DNA of 64,000 bases from Blattamonas nauphoetae (lineage: Eukaryota; Preaxostyla; Oxymonadida), in NCBI GenBank assembly GCA_033064195.1, contig JARBJD010000085.1:186001-250000 (forward strand), given 5' to 3'. The notes beneath the pieces were generated by a model. The model ran no database searches, was not told the origin of the DNA, and saw nothing but the letters and a program-made list of their open reading frames with translations. Positions 1-10,589 of the stretch are shown one piece after another; positions within the stretch are counted from its first letter, which is position 1, and every line of letters starts with the position of its first letter. Position numbers and translations under genes: made by a program.

Positions 1-985
1 AGACGAAACAAGACCCTTCGCTCTCCTCACTCAACCATCTCCCACCGCTCTTCCTCGTTTCTCCCGATTTCAACACCACTCTCTCGCTCACTTGATTTGA
101 AGAGTGGTTGACCAATCACGAACAATTCTCGAGGTGAGGTGAGACTGACCCCAACACTCTCCACCACACTCGACACACTCACTGATCTTCTTTTTCTTCG
201 CTGGATTGTGGATTTTGATTTGTGTGTGGATGGTCTGTCTGGCCTTTGTGTCAAGGTGGATTGTTGTGAAGACGGACTTCATCAACCACAGCGACATTCA
301 CATGCTGATCTGCATCTGACTCAACATCTGCACGCTCTGGACAACTGCTCTGAACGAGATTGTGTGAGAGACACAGACAAACACGCACACTTCACTCAGC
401 TTGCGTTGCCACACATTCCCCGAATTCAACTCATCGTCTTCCAGATTGGTGTTGCGTCTTGCGCCGGTGGACCGAACCGTGTTGTGCGTGCTCGCCTCGG
501 CGAAAGGGATAGTTGGATGGTCGACTCAACATCACGAATTGTTTCTTTGACAGACTTGGTGACCTGGATGGCTGTGCTCCTTTCTTCATCGAACTGGTGA
601 TTAAGAAGGATCGATGGAGATGCTCAAAAGTGAGATGTCGACGTCTTCTCCACGAATGATGATTGCCGTTGTTTTGACAAGCGATCTGGTGGCTGAAATG
701 ACAATTGCTCTGAATGGACGGTTTGTCTGTTTTGGAGAAGCAGAAGATGTCGATGTCTGTGTCGTTCTCCTCATCACTTGAGTGGCGAGGCAGACAACAG
801 CGGATGGACATGACACTTTGGAAAATGAACAAGCACTTGGACGACAGACGATTCATCGATTATCTCGCTCATCCTGATTTACTATTTCTTTCCTCCTCTT
901 GGACGACTATTTCATCTCAATGTCATTGTTTCACACACTCTTTTTTCTGACCCATAACGAGTGATTGACTCCTCACTCCGACAGA
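1..985. other. No supported gene; leader of the ARM-like family
   Basis: I see no convincing gene here. Open frames exist on both strands (139-600 plus, 431-856 minus), but they overlap antisense, show no domain and have skewed composition. A 55-codon plus-strand frame (614-781) has a natural-looking composition and could be an exon remnant, but nothing supports it further. The last ~60 bases are the conserved block found in front of every copy of the ARM-like family and are listed separately. Confidence 0.5.
925..985 (+). promoter_or_regulatory. Conserved upstream block, ARM-like copy 1
   Basis: A block with the order ATTGTTTC...CTGACCCATAACGAG followed 25-40 bases later by the start codon recurs before the copies at 986, 4808, 8317 and 13464, and also before the kinase at 17.2 kb. 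Its fixed position just 5' of the start codons suggests a core promoter or initiator. The function is inferred. Confidence 0.5.
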
Positions 986-2059
986 ATGACTGGTTTATAC
1001 TCGAAGATAATCACATTCACTAATTCTCTTTGCACTGGTATCTCTTCACACTATTTTTCAAATTCTGTAGACTCTTCTCCTTTCCTGAATTGGAACGAAG
1101 AAACATATTACACCGTAGTCGAAAAGGCAGTTGTCTTTCAGTCTCTCGTTGCCCTCTTGAAGTTACAGCCTGCACTCGATGTCTCTCTGGAAGCGAAAGC
1201 CGCTAAATTCCTCGAATCTGTGGTTGCAAGGAACCGCGATTTTGCTGACTCTTTTCTCGACAGTCTTGCATCGAACTCTGATGATTCTAAGACATACTTC
1301 GTACAGTGTATGAGTGTGCTCATTTCATCTGCCAGTCGGGTGATTACCACTGCTGCAATGAAGATGCTCGATTCTCTGATGAAATGGTGTTCACATCATC
1401 AGAAGCTTGAACTCGTCAAAGCTGATCTGATCCCTCAGCTCATCGACACTCTCCATCCACAGTCTTTTTCCTTTGCTGAAGCAGTCGATATCCACAAATG
1501 TCTCATGAAAATCGTCGACTTGTCAATCTGGCTCACAACTTCGAATGGGCTCACAAAACTCGGATTTGAAGATCCCACTGAACAACAAGCTGTTCATGAG
1601 ACAGTTTTGAAGCAAGTTCTGGTCCCATCGGAGAAGTATATTCTCCACCTGTGCGTGAACCGCTTTTCGATCATCGACGGAGACCAATCAGCGATTTTTC
1701 TGGAACTCCTCACCCGACTTCTCGAAATTTCTCTTTGTTATCAGCCAACAATGGATTTTGTTCTTCATATACCAGTCGTTCTCACGATTCCAAGTTGTCT
1801 CTCCTTCTTCGACCATGATCTCTCAATCTGGGTTTTTCTGTATTATATTGTCGATGGCCAGCAGAAATGGAACAAAACAAGGGGAGAAGTGCGACGAATG
1901 ATGAAGACAGCGCTCCGAATGTTGAGAACGGAGGGCATCGAAGATGTGATTGAGGCAAAGCTTCAAAACGACAAAAAGGAGTACTTCGGAAGACGTGTTG
2001 TTTACTACTCGTTCAACTGGAACAGCCAACAGGGCATGAACCTTCCGAAACATGAATAG
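986..2059 (+). CDS. ARM-like tandem family protein, copy 1 (intact)
   Basis: A 357-residue, intronless protein of a family expanded in this window. It is predicted all-helical, with regular leucine spacing typical of ARM/HEAT folds, and has no catalytic motif or signal peptide. Landmarks shared by all copies: FLNW near residue 30; SLEAKAAKFLESV near 70-85; KADLIPQLIDTLHP near 145-158; VLVPSEKYI; TIPSCLSFF; GIEDVIE near 316; and a C-terminal W-N-x2-x-GMNLP. The start is set at the ATG that follows the CAGA motif conserved in other copies; an upstream TTG frame is ignored. The split copy at 4808-6790 has exactly the same coding length once its transposon is discounted. No molecular function can be assigned; a scaffold or protein-binding role is inferred from the fold only. 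Confidence 0.8.
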   Translation: MTGLYSKIITFTNSLCTGISSHYFSNSVDSSPFLNWNEETYYTVVEKAVVFQSLVALLKLQPALDVSLEAKAAKFLESVVARNRDFADSFLDSLASNSDDSKTYFVQCMSVLISSASRVITTAAMKMLDSLMKWCSHHQKLELVKADLIPQLIDTLHPQSFSFAEAVDIHKCLMKIVDLSIWLTTSNGLTKLGFEDPTEQQAVHETVLKQVLVPSEKYILHLCVNRFSIIDGDQSAIFLELLTRLLEISLCYQPTMDFVLHIPVVLTIPSCLSFFDHDLSIWVFLYYIVDGQQKWNKTRGEVRRMMKTALRMLRTEGIEDVIEAKLQNDKKEYFGRRVVYYSFNWNSQQGMNLPKHE

Positions 2060-3069
2060 AAACTGACGAAAACCAGCGACCATTTCGATCTGTTTCTGAC
2101 TTCGTTTGGACAGCAAACACTGTTTGTGTGTGCTCTTTGTGGACTCTAGCATCACCTCATGGTTTGTTTTGCGGGATCAATTGGGATTCTCTCTCGCCAG
2201 TCTCGCTCGATGATTGCCGCATTCTCCTTCTCCTTCGCCACCACTCTCGCACTGCTCCTTGATGGAAGGCAATGCGTCGATGGATGGGCGCTCTCGGCTG
2301 AAGAATGCCGGTTGGGGAATTGTGAGTGGCGAGCTGAAAAAGGCAGGCAATCATGAAGCGAACAGAGAAGGCGAGAGGAAGACGAGAAAGAGCGGCGAAG
2401 GAGCTCAAAGTTGTCGGATGGTGGCCATGCAGGAACAAACCGAGATGGATGGATGTTCGGGAGAGAAGGAGAAGAGAGATGCGAAGAGGCAAAGAGGAGG
2501 AAGTGCACGACTCACATCCCGCACATCTCTCCGCCTGTATCTGAAGCGACAGACGACACTCAGCGTCGCTTTTGGTCGCTCTCGCCGACGATACCACAAT
2601 TCGTCATCACTCCCTCTGTCCCCTCACTCTTCGCCTAACCCAGCTCCAACCGCATTCGAGGGAAGGACAAGATTGCTGTTGGCTGACTTGAGCGGAACCA
2701 GCAGAAGCAAACACAGCGACATGCAGACCGGCCGACGGAACACAGACACCGCCGACCTCGCCGCATGTTATGAAGTCTCCGTAGTGGCCGCGATTCTGGC
2801 TGGACACACATCACACGGTCACCTTCGCTCACTCCATGCGTCGGGACTGTCTCGTGACAGCAAGGACAGCTGACGACACTGGAGTCACTGTCGAGTCAGT
2901 ACCAGAAACCGAAGCTGACGATGAGAGGGCTGTCGAGAGTGAAGGAGGCGGGAGGTGTTGAAGGGAGTGATGGAAGACAACAAGCGAAGTCACCACTGCA
3001 GGTCATCACTTCCGCACTCTCATCGTCTCACTCGCCGCTCCTGTTCTGTTCAGCCAGAGTCCGACTTTC
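2060..3069. repeat. Conserved 3' block of the ARM-like unit plus GA-rich repeat
   Basis: The first ~150 bases after the stop recur after the other copies (3716, 6791, 9388, 15348), so the duplicated unit extends beyond the coding region. From about 2200 to 2880 a GA-rich stretch resembles 16190-16790, including a shared segment around CATCTCTCCGCCTGT. No gene is supported. Confidence 0.55.
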
Positions 3070-3715
3070 CCTCGCGAAAGCTGATCTGGTCCTTCAAATC
3101 ATCAACACTCTCAATCCCCTGTCTCTTTCATTCACTGAAGCAGCCGATATCCACAACAACCTCTTGGCAAGCATCAACCATTCACTCTGCCTCACAACTT
3201 CAGATGGTCTCGCACAACTCGGACTTAAAAGTGGGAATGAACAAGTTGTTCACAAGACGATTTTTCAGGAAGTTCTTGCCCCTTCCGAGATTTATATTTA
3301 CCATTTGTGCGAAAACCGCTATTCGATCGTCGATGGTGACCAGTCCAAGTGTTTCATGGAACTCCTCGCCAAACTGGTCCGGATATGTCCGTATTTTCAA
3401 CCAACAATGGGATTTGTTCTTCATATGCCCATCTTTCTCACGATCCCAAGTTGCCTCACATTCTTCGACGACGATGAATCAATCTGGGATTTTCTGCGTG
3501 AAATAACCGGTACACGGCATGAATGGAACGAAACAATGGTTGAAGTGCTACAGCTGGGGAAGACAGTGGATCAAAAGTTGAGAATGGAAGGCATCGAAGA
3601 TGTGATTGAAGGACGGCTGCGAACGGACCACAAGGAATACTTCGAAGCATGGATTGTGTTTTACTCGATTGAATGGAACCATCTGCTGGGTGGTAACCTC
3701 ACTCAACTTTGGTAG
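2921..3715 (+). pseudogene. ARM-like tandem family, copy 2 (5'-truncated)
   Basis: The family homology starts near 3070 (AKADLVLQIINTLNP) and runs to the normal C-terminus (GIEDVIEGRL...LGGNLTQLW), about 215 residues. The first ~140 family residues and the conserved promoter block are absent; in their place lies unrelated GA-rich sequence that happens to be open back to 2921. The remaining frame is free of stops, so truncation is probably recent or the product is still made from a new start. I call it a 5'-truncated pseudogene. Confidence 0.65.
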
Positions 3716-4560
3716 CAACAGACAAGAACCAGCGACAGTTTCGAACTGTTTCTGATTTCATTTGGGCAACAAACACTGTTTGTGTGATCTTTGACGGCTC
3801 TGAAATCACCTCATCGTTTGCCACAATGATTTGGATTCTCTCTCACCACCCACACCCTTCCTCTCCCCTCTGCCTCTCCCTCCCCACCCACACTCTCCCA
3901 CTCCCCTCTGCCTCTCCCTCCCCACCCACACCCTCCCACTCCCCTCTGCCTCTCCCTCACCACCCACACCCTTCCTCTCCCCTCTGCCTCTCCCTCCCCA
4001 CCCACACCCTCCCACTCCCTCTGCCTCTCCCTCCCCACCCACACCCTCCCACTCCCCTCTGCCTCTCCCTCACCACCCACACCCTCCCACTCCCCTCTGC
4101 CTCTCCCTCACCACTCACACCCTCCCTCTCCTCTCTGCCTCTCGCTCACCACCCACACCCTCCCACTCCCCCTCTGCCTGTCCCTCACCACCCACACCCT
4201 CCCACTCCCCTCAGCCATTCACTTTTTCACACTCGATGTGGTGTGTGCTGGTGGATGTTCGTTCAGAGATCACCCACAGTACTCGCACTTCTGTGGATGG
4301 GTGTTGTTGTGTCGTGATGCCGAATGGAATCCAAGTTTTGGTTCGCTGCGAAAGGAGGGAATGGAAGACAGGATCGAACTGGGATGACTGAGCGAGGAGA
4401 GGACACTCGTCTTTCTCCCCTCTTCGCCAGAATGCAGCCAGAACACGATCGTCAGGACGTCCACAACTCGCCACTGTTCATCCAGCCTCCTTCTCCTTCA
4501 TCAGTGATGACGTTGTGTTTGGAACGAGTTGACCGAAGTTGATGGACACGTCATCGAGTG
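3716..4560. repeat. 3' block with 38-bp minisatellite
   Basis: Following the copy-2 stop is the shared 3' block, then about ten units (3843-4213) of a C-rich minisatellite, consensus unit 38 bp (CCACCCACACCCTCCCACTC then CCCTCTGCCTCTCCCTCA), with 36-37-bp variants. The same arrangement, including the ~340 bases after the array, recurs at 9388-10340. Long open frames over the array on both strands are a by-product of the repeat and not genes. Confidence 0.75.
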
Positions 4561-4749
4561 AGCCTCGAAAGAGGGGCCTTGTCGTGAGTCTGACAGGAGT
4601 CTTCTGATTGTGTCGTCCAATAGACCGACTTCATCTCCTTCATTGCTCGTTCTCCATCCTAGCTTCCTCTTTATTCATCGATTATCTCACTCGTCCTGAT
4701 TTACTTTGTCTTTCCTCCTCTTGGACGACTATTCCATCTCAAACTCATT

Positions 4750-4807
4750 GTTTCACACATTCTTTACATTGACCCATAACAAGTGACTGAACGCTGAATC
4801 TGAAGGA
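4750..4807 (+). promoter_or_regulatory. Conserved upstream block, ARM-like copy 3
   Basis: Second instance of the family block, with TTGACCCATAAC at 4770-4780, 28 bases before the ATG at 4808. Confidence 0.5.
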
Positions 4808-6790
4808 ATGACAGTTTTAGACTCGAAGATAATCACATTCTCTAATTCTCTTTGCACTGGTATCTCTTCACACTATTTTTCAAGTTCTGTAGACTCTTCT
4901 CCTTTCCTGAATTGGAACGAAGATCCTCTTGAGTCTGTACACGAAAATGCGGTTGTCTTTCAGTCTCTCGTTGCCCATTTGCAGTTACAGCCAGGGGTTT
5001 TGGAACCGGAGGCCAGCCTTAAATAAATTAATATGGTAAACGAGATATCTCATTTTGAAATGGAAAGAAGCAAAAAACCGTAAAAGTGAAGAGAAAATAG
5101 TGATTACTCAATTGTCTAGTTTTGGAGTCCGTTTTAGCTTCCAGTGCAAATGTCACCCAGATTGCTGTAGATTGTATTCACATCGGACTATTCGGAAAAT
5201 GTGGCGATTTTTCATCAAACAGTGGAGATTTTCTGCCGGTAATGTGCTTGGAGATAGAATTATTGCCAGTTTTTTTCAAAGTGCAGACAGATGTAATAGG
5301 TCCTATTTTGACGGAAGAAATAGAATCAAGAACGAGTATATGTTTCAAAATGGGATATTTGGTGATTTTGTCCTTTTCCATGACTAGATCCGACCATCTG
5401 ATTGAGATGACGACATTCCGAGATGGCTATCGATGATATTCCAAGTAAAAATCCAAATTTCTGTTTCAATGTCTTCCAGAAAACTTCAGTTCGGCTGCCA
5501 AAGTCGAATATCACTTCTGTGTCCCTGCTCAACAAACACTCGTTCGAGAGTGTTGATCGCTGAGGATTTCATTGACAACGGAGAAAGTTTATGGAAATGG
5601 AGGAAAAACAATGGTAGAGGTGGAGAGTTGAATATTGAATCTGATGGTTGTTTTTCCAGTTCACACTTTAAAAAATGAAGAAAATGAGCAAAAACGATCA
5701 GCTCCGCATTTGCTCAATAAGAGGTTTTCAACCTTCTCCGTGATTTTCTCGCCATTTCTCCGTATTCTCTTTTGGTGTTTTTTTTATTTTCAAAAAAGAA
5801 TCACCCAGAGCGTCAGAGTGGCGAAAAGTGAACTTTCTCTGCCTCCACCAACAGTGTATTACCCATAAATTCCTCCGGTTCCAAAACCCCTGGTTACAGC
5901 ATGCACTTGATGTCTCACTGGAAGCAAAAGCCGCAAAATTCCTCGAATTTGTGGTTCCACCGAATCCAGACTTTATCTACTATTTTCTCGGCAACCTTGC
6001 ATCGTTATCTGATGAATCTTTAACTGATTTCGTACAATCCACTGTGGTGCTCATTTCCTCACCCAGTCAGATCATCACCACAGCTGCAATGAAGATGCTG
6101 AAATCTCTGATCGTTTGTTGTTCAACTAATCACAAGCTTGCCCTCGTCAAAGCCGATCTGATCCCTCAACTCATCACCACTCTCAATCCGCATTCTCTTT
6201 CTTTCACAGAAACAGTCGATATCCACACATGTCTTCTTTCAATCATGTACAAATTTGTCCACCTCGCAACTCCACTTGGTCTCGCCCAACTCAGAATTGA
6301 AGATGACGATGAACAACAAGCTGTTCACGAGACAGTTTTGAAGCAAGTTCTGTCACCTTCGGAGCAGTATATATGCTATCTGTGCGTGATCCGCTATTCG
6401 ATTGTCGATGGACGCCAATGCGTAGATTTTGTGGACCTCCTCGCTACCCTCCTCCAAATATCACCTTTATATCAACCAACACTGATTTTTTTCCTGAATA
6501 TGCCAGTCGTTGTCACGATTCCAAGCTGTCTCACATTCTTCGAGTACGAGGTCTCAATCTGGACTTTTCTGAATGAAATGACCGATGCCCAGCGGGACTG
6601 GAACAAAAAAAGAGGAGAAGTTCAACAGATGTGGAATACAGTTCATCGAATGTTGAGAATGGAGGGCATCGAAGACGTGATTGAGGGAAAGCTGCGGAAC
6701 GACCGAAACGCATACGAAGGAAGAGCGATTGTTGAATACTCGATCAGATGGAACAACCAGCTGGGCATGAACCTTCCACGACCCAGATAG
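4808..6790 (+). CDS. ARM-like tandem family protein, copy 3, split by a DNA transposon
   Basis: Coding sequence 4808-4990 (61 codons, ending LVAHLQLQ) continues at 5900-6790 (HALDVSLEAKAAKFL...). Between them lies a 903-bp element plus one copy of its 6-bp target duplication. The two parts total 1074 bases, the same length as copy 1, with no stop or frameshift, so the gene was whole when the element arrived and has not decayed since. As the sequence stands, translation would run out at 5024-5026 unless the element is absent on some chromosomes, excised, or removed from the RNA. The conserved promoter block is present. Confidence 0.75.
4991..5893. mobile_element. 903-bp non-autonomous DNA transposon in ARM-like copy 3
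   Basis: Perfect 22-bp terminal inverted repeats begin CCAGGGGTTTTGGAACCGG on both ends. They are flanked by a 6-bp target-site duplication TTACAG (4985-4990 and 5894-5899). The interior is AT-rich and has only short frames and no recognisable transposase, so it is non-autonomous. I do not recognise the superfamily; 6-bp duplications do not point to one family alone. Confidence 0.85.
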
Positions 6791-8254
6791 AAACAAACCA
6801 GGACAAAAGAACGTTTCGACCTGTTTCTGCCTCCTTTTGGCAACGAACACGATTTGTGTGTGATCGTTGTCGTTTCGGGCATCACTTCATCGTTTGCTGG
6901 AACGCTTCAGATTCTCTCTCTCCAGTGACCCTCGATCGTCGCCTCACTCTCCTTCATTCCCCTTCGCCACACTCTCGCACTGCTGGTTTGTGGAAGGGGA
7001 TGCATTCATTGATGGATCAATCGATGGTGACGATTTCCGGTGCACTCGGGACAGTCCTGACGTGATGTCTTCGAGTGTGGCCATGACATGCCTCGGCCTC
7101 GTCGTGTCTGTCTTGTGGGAGCAGGGCCGAGAGGGCAGGAGGGGTGATGAACAGGGCGCATTGTTGTTGGAATGAACGACTTCAACACGATTGATGTTCG
7201 CCCAGCGATTTCACTCCTTTCTCACCCGAACTCCTTTTGAGTGCATTCCAGTCATCGCCTTCGAACGCCACCAAATGCAGACAGACCTTTTCGTTTCATC
7301 ATCCCGAGACACGCCAGCTCGTGTCACTCCATCACTCACTCTTCGTCTATCCCACCCTCCTCCGCAATCAACCCAGCCGACATCAGCACTCCAACGCCAG
7401 CGTCCACACTCCACGCGAGGGAGCGTTCGCGTTCTCCTCCACTCGCTTCCATCGCTCCATGTGTTGGTCGCTTCCCCTACGCCTTCGTCTCCGTTTGTGT
7501 CGATGGAGGAACGATCACACTGCCCTTTCGGATGCGGATCTGTCATCTCACAAAATCTGACATTCACATGGCATGTGAAGCATGATCGAACGGCCAGCGA
7601 GCGATGTTGGGAGTGCTTGTGAGAACAGGGAATGGACGCGTCTCTTCGTCATTCACTGACATCCCACAATTGTCTCGCATCCTCGTCTCGACTGAGCGGT
7701 TGCTGTGAATGAGAAGGGCGGATGGGAGAAAGGCGGTGGATGGGTTGGGTTGGGCGTGAGGTGGACCAAATGGGCCGTGAACTTTCGAGAGTGGGGGAAC
7801 ACTCCCCGCGTCACATTGAGTGTGCATTGCTGTGAACCAAAAAGCGGACAAATGTGTGGGATTCGATTTGATGGTTCGGGAAACCCAAAATAATCGCCCA
7901 ACCGATGTCTGGCCGCAAAGGGCGGAACACTGTGTGCTGTTGATGACACTGGTGGAGAAGGGAGTGGCTGAGGGATGGGCGGTGCAATGTGTCGAAGGGA
8001 GCGATGAGATTCGGCAGGGAACGGCGAATCTGAACGAGAGTCAAGGACCAAAGACGATGAAGGACTGTGAATCATGACGCCTGAATCTCTTCATCTGCAT
8101 TCATGCTTCGTAATTCATCCACACACTGTTCTTCGATGAGTTGATGCCTTCTGTCTTTTAGCATCGTTCACTCATTGTCTCTTCATTCCCTGATTGTGTC
8201 AATCTTCGTTGGTTGATTTTATTTCTTCCTTTTCGACGTCAATTTCATCTCACC
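6791..8254. other. No supported gene; 3' block of the ARM-like unit
   Basis: The first ~150 bases match the 3' block after the other copies. The rest has many overlapping short frames on both strands (for example 7191-7622, 7237-7585) with biased Ser/Pro/His/Arg composition and no conserved domain. I see no gene in it. Confidence 0.5.
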
Positions 8255-8316
8255 ATCATTGTTTCGCTCACTCTTCGTTCTGACCCATGACGAGATTTTT
8301 TGGTGAATCAATCTGA
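8255..8316 (+). promoter_or_regulatory. Conserved upstream block, ARM-like copy 4
   Basis: CTGACCCATGACGAG at 8280-8294, 23 bases before the ATG, preceded by the ATTGTTTCGCTCA motif of the other copies. Confidence 0.5.
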
Positions 8317-9387
8317 ATGACCGCGATTGACAATAAACCCGACGCCTCCTCGAGCACAGCACGCTCTGATATGTCCTCCTCTCAGTTACCATTTTCAATG
8401 GATTGTTCGGCGTTCCTGAATTGGAGGGAAGATGCTGATGAAACCATACAAGAAAAGGCAATTGTCTTCCAGTCTCTTGTTGCCACTATGATGTTCCAGC
8501 CTGCTTTTGATGTGTCTCTGGAAGCAAAAGCCGCACAATTCCTCGAATCTGTGCGTCCAGAGGGTCGAAACTCCGCCGATGCTTTTCTCGGCACTCTTGC
8601 ATCGAACTCTGATAAGTCTTCCCCCGACTTCGTACAGTCAATTCTGGTGCTGATTTCTTCAGCCAGTCAGGCCATCACCACAGCATCAATAAAGATGCTG
8701 GATTCTCTGTTCGATTGGTGTTCCGCTAAATTCAATCTGACCCTCGTCAACGCTGATCTGATCCCTCAACTCATCGACACTCTCCATCCGCTGTCTCTTT
8801 CTTTCACCGAAGCCGTCGACATCCACATCTGTCTCATGAATAGCATCAACCATTCTCTCTGGCTCGCAACTACGGATGGGCTCTCAAAACTCGAAACTGA
8901 AGATGACGATGAAGATCAAGCTGTTTACGAGACAGTTCTTCAGCAAGTTCTAGTCCCATCGGAGATGTATATTTGGCATTTGTGCGCGAACAGCTTTTCG
9001 ATGATCGACGAAGACCAATCCATGCGTTTTCTGAAACTGCTCGCCAGACTCCTCCAAGTATCACCTGTCTATCAACCGATAATGGATTTCGTTCTTGATA
9101 TGCCGGTCGTTCTCGCGATATCAAGTTGTCTCACATTCTTCGAAGATGAACACTCAATCTGGGACTTTCTGAATTGCATGACCAAAGCCCAGCGGGACTG
9201 GAACGAGACTGAAGGAGAGGAGCGACAGCTGTGGAAGACAGTGCTTCGAATGTTGAGAATGGAGGGCTTCGAAGATGTGTTTGAGGAAAAGCTGCGAAAC
9301 AACAAACGCGGATATGGAAGAGCGATTGTTGAATACTCGATCAGATGGAACAACCAGCTGGGCATGAACATTCCGGAACGGGAATAG
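8317..9387 (+). CDS. ARM-like tandem family protein, copy 4 (intact)
   Basis: A 356-residue, intronless second whole copy. The N-terminus is longer and serine-rich (DASSSTARSDMSSSQLPF) before the conserved FLNW, and then runs collinear with copy 1 through SLEAKAAQFLESV, NADLIPQLIDTLHP, VLVPSEMYI, SSCLTFF and GFEDVFE to the end GMNIPERE. Differences from copy 1 are spread over the whole length, so this is an old duplicate under some constraint. It has both the conserved promoter block and the conserved 3' block. Function unknown. Confidence 0.8.
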   Translation: MTAIDNKPDASSSTARSDMSSSQLPFSMDCSAFLNWREDADETIQEKAIVFQSLVATMMFQPAFDVSLEAKAAQFLESVRPEGRNSADAFLGTLASNSDKSSPDFVQSILVLISSASQAITTASIKMLDSLFDWCSAKFNLTLVNADLIPQLIDTLHPLSLSFTEAVDIHICLMNSINHSLWLATTDGLSKLETEDDDEDQAVYETVLQQVLVPSEMYIWHLCANSFSMIDEDQSMRFLKLLARLLQVSPVYQPIMDFVLDMPVVLAISSCLTFFEDEHSIWDFLNCMTKAQRDWNETEGEERQLWKTVLRMLRMEGFEDVFEEKLRNNKRGYGRAIVEYSIRWNNQLGMNIPERE

Positions 9388-10345
9388 AAACAGACAAGAA
9401 CCAGCGAACATTTCGAACTATTTCTGCCTTCATTTTACACAAAAAACACTGTTTGCGTGTGATCTAAGTCGGCTCTGGCATCACAAAATGGTTTTGTTTG
9501 CTGTAACGATAGGGATTCTCTCTCGCCAGTCTCGCTCGATGGTCGCCACACTTTCCGTCTCCATTTCCCCCACTCCCACACTTCGCAAGCCGATACGGAG
9601 GGATCGGAAGATATTGTTGCCCAAGTCACGGCCGGTCTCGATCCCTGCTCCCTCGCCACCCACACCCTCCCACTCCCCACTGCCTCTCCCTCACCACCCA
9701 CACCCTCCCACTCCCCTCTGCCTCTCCCTCACCACCCACACCCTCCCACTCCCCTCTGCCTCTCCCTCACCACCCACACCCTCCCACTCCCCTCTGCCTC
9801 TCCCTCACCACCCACACCCTCCCACTCCCTCTGCCTCTCCCTCACCACCCACACCCTCCCACTCCCCTCTGCCTCTCCCTCACCACCCACACCCTCCCAC
9901 TCCCCTCTGCCTCTCCCTCACCACCCACACCCTCCCACTCCCCTCTGCCTCTCCCTCACCACCCACACCCTCCCACTCCCTTCAGCCATTCCCCTCTCCA
10001 CACTCGGTGTGGTGTGTGGTGGTTTCTGTTCGTTCGGAGCGCACCCGCAGTACTCGCACTTCAATGGATGGGTGTTATTGTGTCGTGATGCCGAGCAGAA
10101 TCCAAGTTTTGGGTGGCTGCGAATGGAGGGAATGGAAGACAGGATCGAACTGGGATGGCTGAGCGAGGAGAGGACGCTCGTCTTTCTCACCACTTCGCCA
10201 GAATGCAGCCAGAACACGATCGTCAGGACGTCCACAGCTCGCCACTGTTCACCCAGCCTCCTTTTCCTTCATCAGTGATGAAGTTGTGTTTGGAACGAAC
10301 TGACCTCAGTTGATGGACACATCATCAAGTGCACCTCAGAAGAGG
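9388..10345. repeat. 3' block with 38-bp minisatellite (second array)
   Basis: Same arrangement as 3716-4560: shared 3' block, about nine 38-bp units (9655-9985), then ~340 bases similar to 4220-4560. No gene is supported. Confidence 0.75.
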
Positions 10346-10589
10346 GGCCTTTTCGTGAGTCTGACAGGAGTCTTCTGATTGTGTCGTCCATAAACCCGAC
10401 AACGAATCAGTCGGAGCTGACACTGTGAACAGCATTCATCGTCGATTGTGGGACGTCCGCGTTCTTTTCGAAAAGATAAAATGTGTTGAAGAAAGTTCTC
10501 GTTATTCATTGATCTTCTCGTCAGTGTCATTGAAGTGGGAAGAAGGAGAAAAACTCAAAGTCATCAAAATTACCATCCTCTTCTCGTTC

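Noticed and set aside
139-600. 153-codon plus-strand open frame
   Set aside because: It overlaps antisense frames, has skewed His/Asp/Leu composition, no domain and no counterpart near other copies.
3709-4391. Long Ser/Pro/Leu-rich open frames on both strands
   Set aside because: They are produced by the 38-bp minisatellite, which is open in several frames; not genes.
4991-5893. Inserted elements as ordinary GT-AG introns
   Set aside because: The boundaries that restore the frame coincide with inverted repeats and target duplications and not with GT...AG; the element at 13832 would be GT...AC at best. Unusual splicing cannot be excluded without RNA.
7191-7622. Cluster of overlapping 100-140-codon frames on both strands
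   Set aside because: No frame stands out, composition is low-complexity and no homology with neighbours is visible.
9488-10162. 224-codon Pro/Ser-rich frame
   Set aside because: Same cause, the second minisatellite array.
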